A program made the translations under genes and the position numbers. Under the pieces are notes generated by a model. It saw only the letters and a program-made list of their open reading frames with translations, was not told where the DNA came from and did not search any database. DNA of 64,000 bases. Origin: Hyphomicrobiales bacterium (GTDB taxonomy: Bacteria > Pseudomonadota > Alphaproteobacteria > Rhizobiales > Beijerinckiaceae). Location of the stretch: contig JAIXYZ010000013.1 of assembly GCA_027489955.1 (NCBI GenBank), forward strand, positions 496,001 to 560,000. Reading direction: 5' to 3'. This document shows positions 17,741 through 26,926 of the stretch, in pieces (the first letter of the stretch is position 1; the number at the start of each line of letters is the position of its first letter).

Positions 17741-18409
17741 TCAGGAGCCGACCGATTTGACGGCGTCGATGGACACGCGGGTCGCCCCGATCAGCAGGAC
17801 GGGCGTCTCTCCCGAGAGGTCGACGCCGGTCACCTTGCCGGAGATCTCGCTCTTCACGACCATGTCCTGTCCGGCCACGTCGCGGGCGGTGACCGTCATC
17901 TGGTAGTCGCCGTCGGGAGCGATGCCGTTGGCGTTGGTGCGTCCGTCCCAGGTATAGGCGTTCGACCCCTGGGCCAGCGTCCCGCGATCCTGGAAGACGA
18001 TGTTGCCCTTGCTGTCGCGGATCGTGACGACGGCGTCGGCCGCCGCCCGCGGGGCGTTCAGCACCCAGCTGGCCTTGCCGCCGGAGAGCTGCGTCGTGGT
18101 CCCGTCGGCCGTGATCGTCTTGCCCATGAAGGCGGCGGCATTCGTGGCGTTCTGCGCCTTGGAGCTGGCAAGCAGGGCGCTCAGCGTATCGTTGCTCTTG
18201 AGCTGCTGCTCGACCGAGGCGAACTGGACCAGCTGCTGGGTGAACTGGTTGGTGTCCAGCGGCTCCAGCGGGTTCTGGTTCTTCAGCTGCGTCGTCAGCA
18301 GGAGGAGGAACGAGTCGAAGTTCTGCGCGATCGAGGCCCGCGATGTCGCCCCTGCGGCGGCGGCCGCGTTGGAGGCGGCATTCGTGCGGGTCAGTGCTGC
18401 GGCGTCCAT
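17741..18409 (-). CDS. flgD: Flagellar hook assembly (hook cap) protein FlgD
   Basis: FlgD caps the growing hook. The 222-residue protein has the conserved N-terminal block with NFDSFLLLLTTQLKNQNPLEP (about 30-50) and TNQFTQQLVQFASVEQQLKSN, the family fingerprint, followed by a C-terminal beta domain with VTIRDSKGNIVFQDRGTLAQG, AYTWDGRTNANGIAPDGDYQ and a final beta-strand segment. No signal peptide, since it is exported by the type III route. It lies 13 bases downstream of fliK in a two-gene unit. Confidence 0.95.
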   Translation of the reverse strand: MDAAALTRTNAASNAAAAAGATSRASIAQNFDSFLLLLTTQLKNQNPLEPLDTNQFTQQLVQFASVEQQLKSNDTLSALLASSKAQNATNAAAFMGKTITADGTTTQLSGGKASWVLNAPRAAADAVVTIRDSKGNIVFQDRGTLAQGSNAYTWDGRTNANGIAPDGDYQMTVTARDVAGQDMVVKSEISGKVTGVDLSGETPVLLIGATRVSIDAVKSVGS

Positions 18410-18422
18410 GGGGCGCTCCTTC

Positions 18423-19985
18423 CTAGATTCTCAGGTCGATGCCACCCGCCGCGCCGCGCCAGAGGCGCGAGGGAGGCAGGTCTTTCGGCACGATGTCGGC
18501 CTTGCGGCCATATGGTTCGTCGGGCCGCGCATCCGGGCGGCGCTGCTGGCCGTCGCCGTCCTGCGCCTGGCCCTGGCCCTGGCGCTGACCCTGGTCGCGC
18601 AGCGACAGGTCGATGCCCTGGTCCGACGGCTTGAGGCCGATCTGCTCGAACGCCCGCTCCAGCGTGCGCGCGTCGCGCTGCAGGAGCGCGAGCGTCTCCA
18701 CCTTGTCGACGACGAGCGAGGCGCGGACCTCGCCGGCATCGCTGACCTCGAGCTTGACCTCGACCCGACCCAGTTCCGCGGGGTCTAGCCTGATCTGGAA
18801 CCGGTTGACGCCCTGCAGCGCCTTGAGCCCGATCTCGATCGGAACGGTGGACAGGCCGGCCTGGACGCTCGGCTGCGGCGCCGGGGCAGGGCCCTGCGAC
18901 CGGTCCGCCGCCTCGGCGGGCGCAACGTGATGGGCCGCGCCGGGCTGGATCGGGGCGTGGAGGCGGCCCTCCGCGCCCGTTGGCGTCGGCGTGGATGAAG
19001 CCGGGGAGGGCGGCGGTGCTCCGGCCTCCGCCTTGGCCGGGGCATCGCGCACCGGGCCGGCTTCGCCATCTGCCTTGACCGGTTCCCCGCCTTGCGCGGC
19101 TTCCGCAGTGGGCGCGGCGGCAGCGTCCCCTCCGGCCTCCGGCTGCGCAGGGCCGGCGCTGCCCGGGGGCGCCATCGCGGGCACTGGACCCGCACCGGTC
19201 TCTTTCGCGTGCTTGCGGCCCGCGCCGGCGGCGGAAACGGAGATATCCGCAGCCGCCGCATCGTCGGCAGCCGCATCCGTCGCGTCGATGGCACCGGGCG
19301 CAGGCGGCGTGGCCGCGACGACCGGTAGGGCAGCAGGATCGGCGCCGGGTGCCTGGTCAGCCACCGCATCGGTTTCGGTCTTTGAACCGGCTTCCGGGAC
19401 TTCGTCCGTGGCGACGGCGATTTCACCCGCCTGCTGAGGCAGATCGGCGCCCGCCGGGTCCATCGGAACAAGCCACATCGTCGCCGGCGCCGGCTGGCCG
19501 TCAGGCGCCGCCGCGTCTTCGGATGCAGGTTCGGTCTCGGTGTCCGCCTGCCCGTCCTTGGCGGACGCCGGCTCGCCGGCCAGAGCCGCCACTTGCGCGG
19601 CCGTCAGATCTGCAAGGGGTGCGGCGGCTTCGCCCGGAGCGGAAGCGGCAGGGGGATGCGAAGCGTCCGGCGTCGCCGCGTCGGCCACGCTCTTGCTGTG
19701 TCCCTCGCGCGGAGCCGTGCTGCCGTGGGACGCCGCTTTCGGGGCGACGTCTGCATGTCGGCCACGCGGCCGTGCTTCGGCTCCATCGGGGCGGGCCCGC
19801 TCGCCGTCTCGCCGTACGGCCCCCGCGCTGGCGTCCGCCTCGCGGCGCGGCCGCGGCTCCGGGCGCGCATCCTCGCGCATCGCGGGCTCGAAGCGCTCGG
19901 CCCGCTCCGGCGCGCGCGCCGGCCGTCCTGCCGTGCGGGACGGCGGAGCGAGGGGATTGGCGGGTGCTTCGACGATGCGGGGCAT
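18423..19985 (-). CDS. fliK: Flagellar hook-length control protein FliK
   Basis: FliK is the secreted ruler that stops hook growth and switches export specificity. The 520-residue product has a long Ala/Pro/Glu/Asp-rich, low-complexity N-terminal two-thirds (typical ruler region) and a compact C-terminal domain, with the flg_hook signature LDPAELGRVEVKLEVSDAGEV near 410 followed by LLQRDARTLERAFEQIGL, and a Gln/Gly-rich tail (GQRQGQGQAQ). It precedes flgD. I used the ATG at 19985; an upstream in-frame start exists but would add residues without family character. The N-terminal part is poorly conserved across bacteria. Confidence 0.9.
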   Translation of the reverse strand: MPRIVEAPANPLAPPSRTAGRPARAPERAERFEPAMREDARPEPRPRREADASAGAVRRDGERARPDGAEARPRGRHADVAPKAASHGSTAPREGHSKSVADAATPDASHPPAASAPGEAAAPLADLTAAQVAALAGEPASAKDGQADTETEPASEDAAAPDGQPAPATMWLVPMDPAGADLPQQAGEIAVATDEVPEAGSKTETDAVADQAPGADPAALPVVAATPPAPGAIDATDAAADDAAAADISVSAAGAGRKHAKETGAGPVPAMAPPGSAGPAQPEAGGDAAAAPTAEAAQGGEPVKADGEAGPVRDAPAKAEAGAPPPSPASSTPTPTGAEGRLHAPIQPGAAHHVAPAEAADRSQGPAPAPQPSVQAGLSTVPIEIGLKALQGVNRFQIRLDPAELGRVEVKLEVSDAGEVRASLVVDKVETLALLQRDARTLERAFEQIGLKPSDQGIDLSLRDQGQRQGQGQAQDGDGQQRRPDARPDEPYGRKADIVPKDLPPSRLWRGAAGGIDLRI

Positions 19986-20204
19986 GGCGGATGACAGACC
20001 CTTGGTACGGCGGAGCGGCATGGCTGCCGGCGCGGCACACGACGCGCCCCATGTGCGTCGCAAGGACCGGGCCACGCCCGCTCCTGAAAATATCGTTCTG
20101 GCTCAAAGGCCTGGCACTGCAGCTTCGCCGCCCGGGCGGGCCGAATCTTCCCCGGCGGCAAAAAGTGCCGTATGAGACGGCTCGACCATTCCCCGAAGGC
20201 CCGC

Positions 20205-21356
20205 ATGACGCTCAACAGCCTCGACCTGCCGAAGGACCCGCGCGACACGCGCGTCGTCGTCGCCATGTCCGGGGGCGTCGACTCTTCCGTCGTCGCCGCG
20301 CTGCTCAAGCGCGAAGGCTACGAGGTCATCGGCGTCACGCTGCAGCTCTACGATCACGGCGAGGCCGTGCACCGGGCCGGATCGTGCTGCGCCGGGCAGG
20401 ACATCCACGACGCGCGCCGGGTCGCCGAGGCGCTGGGCATTCCGCATTACGTGCTGGACTACGAGAGCCGCTTCCGCGACGCGGTGATGGAGCGCTTCGC
20501 CGAGAGCTACCTTGCCGGCGAGACGCCCATCCCCTGCGTCGACTGCAACCGCTCGGTGAAGTTCCGCGACCTTCTGGCCACCGCCCGGGACCTCGGCGCC
20601 GACGTGCTCGCCACCGGCCATTATGTGGTCGGGCGCACGCTCGCCGATGGCCGGCGCGGCCTGTTTCGCGCCGCCGATCCGGATCGCGACCAGAGCTATT
20701 TCCTCTACGCGACCACGCCGGACCAGCTGGCGATGCTGCGGTTTCCGCTCGGCGGGCTGCCCAAGAGCGAGACGCGGGCGCTCGCCCGCGAGTTCGGGCT
20801 CGGCGTCGCCGAAAAGGCGGACAGCCAGGACATCTGCTTCGTACCCGGCGGCCGCTATGCCGACGTGATCGAGAAGCTGAAGCCCGGATCGTCCCAGCCC
20901 GGCGACATCGTCCACCTGGACGGGCGCGTCCTGGGCCGGCACGAGGGCGTGCTCCGCTACACGATCGGGCAGCGCCGGGGGCTCGCCATCGCCACGGGCG
21001 AGCCGCTCTACGTCGTGCGCCTCGACGCCGAGAACCGGCGGGTGGTGGTCGGCCCGCGCGAGGCACTGGCGACGACCGCGATCCGCCTGCGCGACATGAA
21101 CTGGCTGGGCGACGCGCCCCTCAGTGCCGAGCCCGTGGAGATCGCCGCCCGCGTTCGCTCCACCCGCGCACCCAGGCCCGCCCTGCTGTCCCTCGACGCG
21201 GACGGCACGCCCGTAGTCTCGCTGGTCTCCGCCGAGGAGGGCGTCTCTCCCGGCCAGGCCTGCGTCTTCTACGATTCCGCCGCCGACGACGCCCGGGTCC
21301 TGGGCGGCGGCACTATCGCGCGCACCGCGTCCCTGGCCGTGCCGGCCGCGGCCTGA
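20205..21356 (+). CDS. mnmA: tRNA-specific 2-thiouridylase MnmA
   Basis: MnmA thiolates U34 of tRNA-Lys, -Glu and -Gln using ATP and a sulfur relay. The product (383 residues from ATG 20205, which has GAAGG 6 bases upstream; an ATG at 20172 would add 11) shows the PP-loop ATP-pyrophosphatase motif SGGVDSS near residue 23, the first catalytic Cys in IPCVDCNR near 104, the DQSYFLY substrate segment, and the second catalytic Cys in [13 protein letters not shown] near 205. A beta-barrel C-terminal domain completes the family length. It is divergent from the fliK-flgD unit. Confidence 0.96.
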   Translation: MTLNSLDLPKDPRDTRVVVAMSGGVDSSVVAALLKREGYEVIGVTLQLYDHGEAVHRAGSCCAGQDIHDARRVAEALGIPHYVLDYESRFRDAVMERFAESYLAGETPIPCVDCNRSVKFRDLLATARDLGADVLATGHYVVGRTLADGRRGLFRAADPDRDQSYFLYATTPDQLAMLRFPLGGLPKSETRALAREFGLGVAEKADSQDICFVPGGRYADVIEKLKPGSSQPGDIVHLDGRVLGRHEGVLRYTIGQRRGLAIATGEPLYVVRLDAENRRVVVGPREALATTAIRLRDMNWLGDAPLSAEPVEIAARVRSTRAPRPALLSLDADGTPVVSLVSAEEGVSPGQACVFYDSAADDARVLGGGTIARTASLAVPAAA

Positions 21357-21384
21357 AGGCCCAATCCCGACAACGAAGGCTCCC

Positions 21385-22029
21385 ATGACATCCGCCGACG
21401 GCACCCAGATCGACCATATGCGCAAGGCCTATGCGCGCTGGGCCCCGATCTACGACCTGATCTACGACAAGCTGACCGAGCCCGCCGCCCGCAAGGCGGT
21501 GGAAGCGGCTTTGGTCCACGGCCGCGAGATCCTGGAGGTCGGCGTGGGGACGGGATTGTCCCTCGGCTATTATCCCGCCGACAGCTCGGTCATCGGCGTG
21601 GACCTGTCGCAGGACATGCTCGCCCGCGCACAGGACAAAGTGAACCGCCGCAACCTTTCGCATGTCCGCGAGCTCAAGGTGATGGACGCCTGCCATCTGG
21701 ACTTCGCGGACGGCCAGTTCGACGCGGTGGTCGCGCAGTTCCTGATCACGCTCGTGCCGGACCCCGAACAGGCGCTCGACGGCTTCCTGCGGGTCGTCCG
21801 GCCCGGCGGCGGCATCGTGCTGGCCAACCATTTCGGCGCCACCGGCGCGGTCATGGGGCCGCTGGAGGACATGACGGCGCCGGTCTGGCGCGCCGTGGGC
21901 TGGAGCTCGGGCTTCAAGTCCGCCCGGATCGCCGCCTGGGCAGCGTCTCGCGGCGTGGAGGTCCTGGGCATCGAGCCGGTCTTCCCCGGCGGGTTCTTCA
22001 AGGTCATGCGGATGCGCAAGCCCGCCTGA
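21385..22029 (+). CDS. SAM-dependent methyltransferase, PmtA-like (phosphatidylethanolamine N-methyltransferase)
   Basis: The 214-residue class I methyltransferase has motif I EILEVGVGTGLSLGYYP near 50-65, an acidic strand-2 end GVDLSQDML near 75, and the post-motif regions DGQFDAVVAQFLITLVPDPEQAL and RVVRPGGGIVLANHF. The motif I wording and the N-terminal YARWAPIYDLIYDKL fit the Rhodobacter-type PmtA family, which makes phosphatidylcholine from PE in three methylations. Other small-molecule methyltransferases share the fold, so substrate is likely but not proven. It follows mnmA by 28 bases. Confidence 0.8.
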   Translation: MTSADGTQIDHMRKAYARWAPIYDLIYDKLTEPAARKAVEAALVHGREILEVGVGTGLSLGYYPADSSVIGVDLSQDMLARAQDKVNRRNLSHVRELKVMDACHLDFADGQFDAVVAQFLITLVPDPEQALDGFLRVVRPGGGIVLANHFGATGAVMGPLEDMTAPVWRAVGWSSGFKSARIAAWAASRGVEVLGIEPVFPGGFFKVMRMRKPA

Positions 22030-22129
22030 CCCTCGCAGGCCCGGAAATCGCCTCGCGCCTTCCTTGACGCTCTCCCGAACGCCCCGTATATCCCCTCCCG
22101 CCGCGAGGCGCCGGCTTGCCGGCACGAGT

Positions 22130-22206
22130 GGCGGGGTAGCTCAGTTGGTTAGAGCAGAGGAATCATAATCCTTGTGTCGGGGGTTCGAATCCCTCCCTCG
22201 CTACCA
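22130..22206 (+). tRNA. tRNA-Met (CAT), elongator type
   Basis: A 77-base cloverleaf: acceptor stem GGCGGGG pairs with CCTCGCT (two G-U pairs), TAGCTCAG D-arm, anticodon stem GAGGA/TCCTT with loop ATCATAA (anticodon CAT at 34-36), a T-arm with TTCGAAT loop, and a genome-encoded CCA at 22204-22206. The anticodon stem lacks the three G-C pairs of an initiator tRNA. A CAT anticodon could also be tRNA-Ile2 (lysidine-modified), but the acceptor and body match alphaproteobacterial elongator Met. Confidence 0.92.
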
Positions 22207-22540
22207 TTCGCCTCACGGAATTCCCGAACGTCAGACTTCTCCGCCGGATCGCCGGCATGGCTCCCGTGATCGCGCCGTCCAAGCCGGCGAGCGGGCGTGA
22301 CCGCGCGCGCGTCGCAAGCCCGGGATGGCGGTCGACGAGCGCCTTCAGGTCCGCGAAACGGCGCCTCGCCTGGCCCTCAAGGCCGAGATCGAGCGAGGCC
22401 CTGATGTCGAAGACGAGCATCCTGTAGAGCTGCGAAGGCGCCATGGATGGCGGATAGGCTTCGGCGTCCGCCTGCGCCGGAATGCGCGCATCCTCCAGGA
22501 CGGCGGCTTCCCCCGTCGTGAATCCGAAACGTGCGGGCAT
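22163..22540 (-). CDS. Hypothetical protein overlapping the antisense of tRNA-Met
   Basis: A 125-residue frame starting at ATG 22540 with a very good ribosome site (AGGGAGG, 8-base spacing), which argues that it is translated. No known family is recognised. The first 95 residues are of mixed composition with a helical segment SQLYRMLVFDIRASLDLG and an amphipathic stretch GQARRRFADLKALVDRHPG. The last 14 codons run antisense through the tRNA-Met T- and anticodon arms and give the peptide REGFEPPTQGL, which is a by-product of tRNA sequence rather than selected protein. It is 136 bases downstream of the Crp-type gene on the same strand. Confidence 0.55.
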   Translation of the reverse strand: MPARFGFTTGEAAVLEDARIPAQADAEAYPPSMAPSQLYRMLVFDIRASLDLGLEGQARRRFADLKALVDRHPGLATRARSRPLAGLDGAITGAMPAIRRRSLTFGNSVRRMVAREGFEPPTQGL

Positions 22541-22676
22541 GTCGTGAACCTCCCTGCTCGTGGCGGCGCGGGCGGCGGCGGCGCGGGACGATCCGCGATG
22601 CCGGCGTTCCCGCCCCTGGCCGGTCGTGCGCCGGCGCTGGAAGCCCCCCTCGCTCCCGTTGGGCACGGCCCCCGTG

Positions 22677-23429
22677 CTAGACGCAGCGGGCCGTGCGCTG
22701 CGAGGCGCCGCGCCCGTCGCGCGGTGCCGTGGCGCCGGCCAGTCCCGCCAGCGCATCCATGTCCAGAAGCCACATGTGACGGCGTCGCCACACGCGGATC
22801 AGCCGCAGGCGCTGGCACGCCGTGAAGGTCCGGCAGACGGTCTCCAGCGTCAGGCCCATATGGTCGGCGATGTCCTGCCGCCCCATGGGCAGGACGATCT
22901 GGACCGGGCCTTTTCCGCCTTCGCCCACCCGCCGGGCGATGCCGAGCAGGAACGCGGCCAGCCGTTCCTCCGCCGTCTGCCGGCCGAGCAGGACTGCATG
23001 GCGCTGGGCGCTGTCGGCGACGTCCCGCAGCATGGCGAACAGCGCGTCCCGCAATTCCGGGGAGCCTGCGATCGCGTGGTCCCACCGCGCACGCGGCAGG
23101 GCGACGAGCTGCGCGCGCGTCACCGCCTCCAGCGTGCTGCGGTACATCGCGCCGTCGGCCGGGCCGACGACGTCGCCGGGATAGATGAAGCGCGTGATCA
23201 TCCGCCGCCCGTCCCGCAGGTAGCGGACGCTGCGGATCACGCCGGACATGACGAGGTGGACGTTCTCGACCGGGCTTCCCTCCCAGGCCAGGCCCTCGCC
23301 TGCAGCCAGGGCGCGCGGGGGAATGCCGGCGAAGAGATGGGCGAAGGGCTTTGCCGGATAGGGGCTGGGCAGGGCGATGCCGGTCCGCAGCGCCGTATCT
23401 AGAAGCAACGGGTGAGACAGAGCGTACAT
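22677..23429 (-). CDS. Crp/Fnr-family transcriptional regulator (FixK/Crp-like)
   Basis: 250 residues. An N-terminal cyclic-nucleotide-binding-like beta-roll (about 35-130; VHLVMSGVIRSVRYLRDGRRMITRFIYPGDVVG), a long dimer helix, and a C-terminal winged helix with recognition segment MGRQDIADHMGLTLETVCRTF near 185-205. The E-T-V-C-R pattern fits FNR/FixK-type DNA recognition. No N-terminal four-Cys cluster is present, so it should not sense oxygen through an Fe-S cluster itself. ATG at 23429 has GGGAGGTGG 5 bases upstream. It diverges from a response regulator gene over 110 bases. Confidence 0.9.
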   Translation of the reverse strand: MYALSHPLLLDTALRTGIALPSPYPAKPFAHLFAGIPPRALAAGEGLAWEGSPVENVHLVMSGVIRSVRYLRDGRRMITRFIYPGDVVGPADGAMYRSTLEAVTRAQLVALPRARWDHAIAGSPELRDALFAMLRDVADSAQRHAVLLGRQTAEERLAAFLLGIARRVGEGGKGPVQIVLPMGRQDIADHMGLTLETVCRTFTACQRLRLIRVWRRRHMWLLDMDALAGLAGATAPRDGRGASQRTARCV

Positions 23430-23539
23430 AGGCCACCTCCCGCCGCTACTAGACGCGATGGATGTTGCAGTACATCCGGCCCTTTCATTGCGTTTTGTAA
23501 CAGCGGGTCATACACTGTTCCGTAAGGGGAGGGCATGGC

Positions 23540-24280
23540 GTGACGTCCAGGCAGGCCCGGACAACTGTCGTGATCGTCGAGGACGACGAGCGCGTGCGCA
23601 ACCTTCTGCGCACGTACCTGACGGAACAGAAGTTTCATGTCGTCACGGCCAAGGATGCCCGGGAGGCGGAGCGCCTCCTCGACGGGCTGTCCATGCCCGC
23701 CGTGATGCTCGTCGACCTGCTCCTGCCGCACGGCAGCGGCCTCGATCTCGTACAACGCGCCCGGAAGCTCCATCCGCGGATCGGCCTCATCATGGTGAGC
23801 GGCCAGAGCGACACGATCGACAGGGTGGTGGGCCTCGAGGTCGGCGCCGACGATTACGTCGGCAAGCCGTTCCACCTGCGCGAGGTGCTCGCCCGCATCA
23901 ACAGCCTCGTGCGCCGCCTGGAGGAGACGTCCGCGCCATCGGAGCCGGCCTCTTCCGTGTTCGGGTTCGACGGCTGGGAAATCGACCTGGAGCGGCGCTC
24001 GCTGACGGGTCCCGCCGGCCAGTCCCTCGCGCTGACGGCGGGCGAGTTCGACCTGCTGCGCGTGTTCGTCCTCAATGCAGGCCGGGTGATGGATCGCAAC
24101 CGGCTCATGGACCTGACGAGGGGCCGGGAATGGCACGCCTGCGACCGGACGATCGACGCGCAGATCTCGCGGCTGCGCCGGCGCATCGAGACCGACCCGC
24201 GCCATCCGCGCATCATCAAGTCGGTGCGCGCGGTCGGCTACGTGATGTCGTCCCCCGTCACCCGCCTTCGGGCTCGTTGA
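23540..24280 (+). CDS. OmpR/PhoB-family response regulator
   Basis: 246 residues: receiver domain with E14/D15/D16, phospho-acceptor D59 (MLVDLLLP), switch Ser in MVSGQS and Lys in GKPFHLRE; then an OmpR-type winged helix with LALTAGEFDLLRVFVLNAGRVMDRNRLMDLT and the terminal RAVGYVM wing. GTG start at 23540 is supported by AAGGGGAGGG 6 bases upstream; the nearby ATG at 23535 hits a stop at once. Its end overlaps the end of the convergent hybrid kinase by 23 bases, which makes that kinase its likely partner. Confidence 0.92.
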   Translation: MTSRQARTTVVIVEDDERVRNLLRTYLTEQKFHVVTAKDAREAERLLDGLSMPAVMLVDLLLPHGSGLDLVQRARKLHPRIGLIMVSGQSDTIDRVVGLEVGADDYVGKPFHLREVLARINSLVRRLEETSAPSEPASSVFGFDGWEIDLERRSLTGPAGQSLALTAGEFDLLRVFVLNAGRVMDRNRLMDLTRGREWHACDRTIDAQISRLRRRIETDPRHPRIIKSVRAVGYVMSSPVTRLRAR

Positions 24281-26777
24281 CGTCCGGCAGTCCCAGCGCC
24301 TGGCGCAGGGCGCCGGCCAGTTCCGCCCGGCTGTGCGGTTTGCCGAGCCAGACGGCGTCGGTCTCGCCCTCGTCGTTGTATTGCAGCGGATTGGCATAGC
24401 CTGAGATGAAGACGCAGCGGATGGCCGGATCGATGGACCGCAGCCGCGTCAGCAGAGCGGGGCCGTTGATCCCGTTGGGCATCACGACGTCCGACACGAT
24501 GACCTCGACCTGGGGGTTCTTCCGGAAAACCTCCAGCGCCTGCACGCCGTCCGCGGCTTCCACCACGCGGTAGCCGAGGTCCTTCAGCCGCGCGCAGGTG
24601 ACCCGGCGGACCCGGTCGTTGTCCTCCACCACCAGGACGAGATGGCCGTTGCGATCGCGCGGCGGGCGCCGCTGGGCTGGCGCGGCGGCGGATTTCGGGC
24701 GTCCCTCCAGCACCTCGCGGGGCAGGATCACCTTCACGGTCGTGCCTTCGCCCGGCTTGCTGTCGATTGTGGCGATGCCGCGCGACTGACGCGCAAAGCC
24801 ATAGACCATGCTGAGCCCGAGCCCGGTGGCGACGCCGCTCTGCTTGGTGGTGAAGAAGGGCTCGAACGCCCGGCTCGCCACCTCCGGCAGCATGCCCGTG
24901 CCTTCGTCCTTCACCGCGATCACGACGAAATCACGCCCCGTGAGCTCGTCCTTCAGCCGCTGCCGCTCGTCCCGCCGCAGGCGGCGCACTTCGATGGAGA
25001 GCCTGCCGCCATGGGGCATCGCGTCCCGCGCGTTGACCGCGATGTTGATCAGCGCGCTCTGGAGCTGCGCCATGTCGGCCTTCACGCCAAGGCCCGTCTC
25101 CACGGCCGAGACGTCCACGACGATGGATTCTCCGAGGGTCCGCTTGAGGATGTCGGCGAGCTCGATGGCCATCTGCCCCACGTCGAACACGACGGGCTTC
25201 AGGCGCTGGCGGCGGCCGACGGCAAGAAGCCGCTCGGCGAGGCGTGCGCCCAGCCGCGCCGCCTCCTCCGCTTCCACGAGCAGCGGAAGGCAGCGCGCCT
25301 TCGAGCCAAGGCGCGGCCGCATCATCTCCAGGTTCCCGACGATGACGGTCAGCAGGTTGTTGAAGTCGTGGGCGACGCCGCCGGTCAGCTGTCCCAGGGC
25401 CTCCAGCCGCTGGCCGTGCTGCAACTCGGCCTGGATGCGCTCCTCCTCCCGCAGGTCGCGCACGAAGACGACCCAGAAGGACTGGCCATGGACGTGCACC
25501 GCGCGCAAGGCCACCTCCGCGGGCATTTCCAGCCCCTCGCGGCTTACGGCCGTCACCAGGCGGGGAGGAGGGGAATCGCTCTCGTCCGCGAGGATCTGCA
25601 GGATGGAGTCCCCCGTTGCGCTCTCGGCCGTCGGCTTGAGAAGGTCGCTGAGGGGTTGGCCGATGATTTCCCGCCGCGACCAGCCGAACAGCTTCTCCGC
25701 CGTATAGCTGAACGAGATCACCGTCCCGGACCTGTCGACGATGATGAGCGGCACGGGAGCGGTGTCGAGGATGGCGCGAAGCTGCGCCTCCTGCAGCGCG
25801 AGGCGCTCATAGGCGCGGTCGCGCTGGAGCAGGCGCTTGCGCTGCTGCTGGACCGCCGCGGAGAGGCCGACGGCGATGTCGTTCACCTCGGTGATCGCGG
25901 TCTTGACCGGACCATGGTCGAGCCCTTCGCGCGCCTCCTCCGCTGCCTTTGCCAGCTCGGCGATGGCGGCGTTGAGGCGCGAGCCGAAGGCCAGGGCGAA
26001 GAGCATCGCGAAACCGATCGCCACCGTGCCGAGCAGCGACACGCTCCTGATGCTCTGTGCCAGCGGCATTTCCAGATTGGCCGCCGGCACGCGCACCAGC
26101 GCCGCAACGCCGAGTTCCGACGGAACGGCGACGGCCGTGAGCGAGCCGTCGGCATTGGCGACGATGTCGGTCCTTTGCGAGGGCGCCGCGTCGGGACTGC
26201 CGAGCAGCCGGGGCTCGTCGGTCCTGGAGGCGCCGAGCACCGTCAGCATGTTGCCATGGGGATCGCGCAGCATCGCCGACTGCCCGTCCGGGATCGGAAA
26301 CCCGGAAAAGCCGCGCATGAAGGCGCGCTGGCTCAGCGTGCCCGCGAGCATGTAGGCGGTTCCTTCCTCGACCGGGGCGCGCGCCAGGATGGTGACCTCG
26401 CCGCCCGTGCGTTCGGGGGTGAAGCGGATGTCCACCGGTTCGGACGTCCCGTCGCCGGCTGCGGTCGCCGGTCCCTGGAGGGACACCGTCATTCCCGCAT
26501 GGCGTTCGATGAGGCCGACTAGGGTCTCGAATTGCGGAAGGTTGCCGTTCTTCAGGCAAGGGCAGCTTGCGGCCGCTTTCAGGGTGGTCACCAGGACGCT
26601 CAGTTCGCGGCTCGCGACCTGGCGGATCTGCCGGGCAGTGTCGACGGCGTCCTTCTCGATCTCCGCCCGGGCTCTGGCCACGTTCTGGGCCGCGAAGAGG
26701 ACGACGAGGGCGAACAGGGGCAGGACGACGACGAAGGCGAGGAGCAGCAGGTGAGTGCGCGCGCGCTGCGGTGCCAT
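24258..26777 (-). CDS. Hybrid sensor histidine kinase with PAS and C-terminal receiver
   Basis: 839 residues. Membrane helices near 9-30 and 245-264 flank a periplasmic sensor domain of about 210 residues that contains a CPC pair at 72-74. A HAMP-like linker is followed by a PAS domain (about 331-450), a HisKA domain with H470 in GGVAHDFNN, an HATPase domain with N-box NIAVNARDAMPHGG, G1 DEGTGM and G2 GVATGLGLSM, and a receiver near 715-830 (LVVEDNDRVRR, VIVSDVVMPNG with the phospho-Asp). The architecture is that of non-orthodox kinases which signal through the attached receiver or strip phosphate from a partner. Signal unknown. Confidence 0.93.
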   Translation of the reverse strand: MAPQRARTHLLLLAFVVVLPLFALVVLFAAQNVARARAEIEKDAVDTARQIRQVASRELSVLVTTLKAAASCPCLKNGNLPQFETLVGLIERHAGMTVSLQGPATAAGDGTSEPVDIRFTPERTGGEVTILARAPVEEGTAYMLAGTLSQRAFMRGFSGFPIPDGQSAMLRDPHGNMLTVLGASRTDEPRLLGSPDAAPSQRTDIVANADGSLTAVAVPSELGVAALVRVPAANLEMPLAQSIRSVSLLGTVAIGFAMLFALAFGSRLNAAIAELAKAAEEAREGLDHGPVKTAITEVNDIAVGLSAAVQQQRKRLLQRDRAYERLALQEAQLRAILDTAPVPLIIVDRSGTVISFSYTAEKLFGWSRREIIGQPLSDLLKPTAESATGDSILQILADESDSPPPRLVTAVSREGLEMPAEVALRAVHVHGQSFWVVFVRDLREEERIQAELQHGQRLEALGQLTGGVAHDFNNLLTVIVGNLEMMRPRLGSKARCLPLLVEAEEAARLGARLAERLLAVGRRQRLKPVVFDVGQMAIELADILKRTLGESIVVDVSAVETGLGVKADMAQLQSALINIAVNARDAMPHGGRLSIEVRRLRRDERQRLKDELTGRDFVVIAVKDEGTGMLPEVASRAFEPFFTTKQSGVATGLGLSMVYGFARQSRGIATIDSKPGEGTTVKVILPREVLEGRPKSAAAPAQRRPPRDRNGHLVLVVEDNDRVRRVTCARLKDLGYRVVEAADGVQALEVFRKNPQVEVIVSDVVMPNGINGPALLTRLRSIDPAIRCVFISGYANPLQYNDEGETDAVWLGKPHSRAELAGALRQALGLPDVNEPEGG

Positions 26778-26926
26778 GCCGATCCCCGCATCCCGCCGCG
26801 TCAGGGACGATCCCGCCGCGGGGCGCGCACTGGCGCGCCGCCGCTCGCGCGGCCTTCAGTTCCGTCAGGCTATCGGCGAGCCGCCCCGGAACCTTGATCG
26901 GCGTCAAAAAGACCGGCCGGACCCGT

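Noticed and set aside
22130-22206. Initiator tRNA-fMet
   Set aside because: Anticodon stem lacks the three consecutive G-C pairs and the acceptor end has a G-U pair rather than the initiator mismatch pattern.
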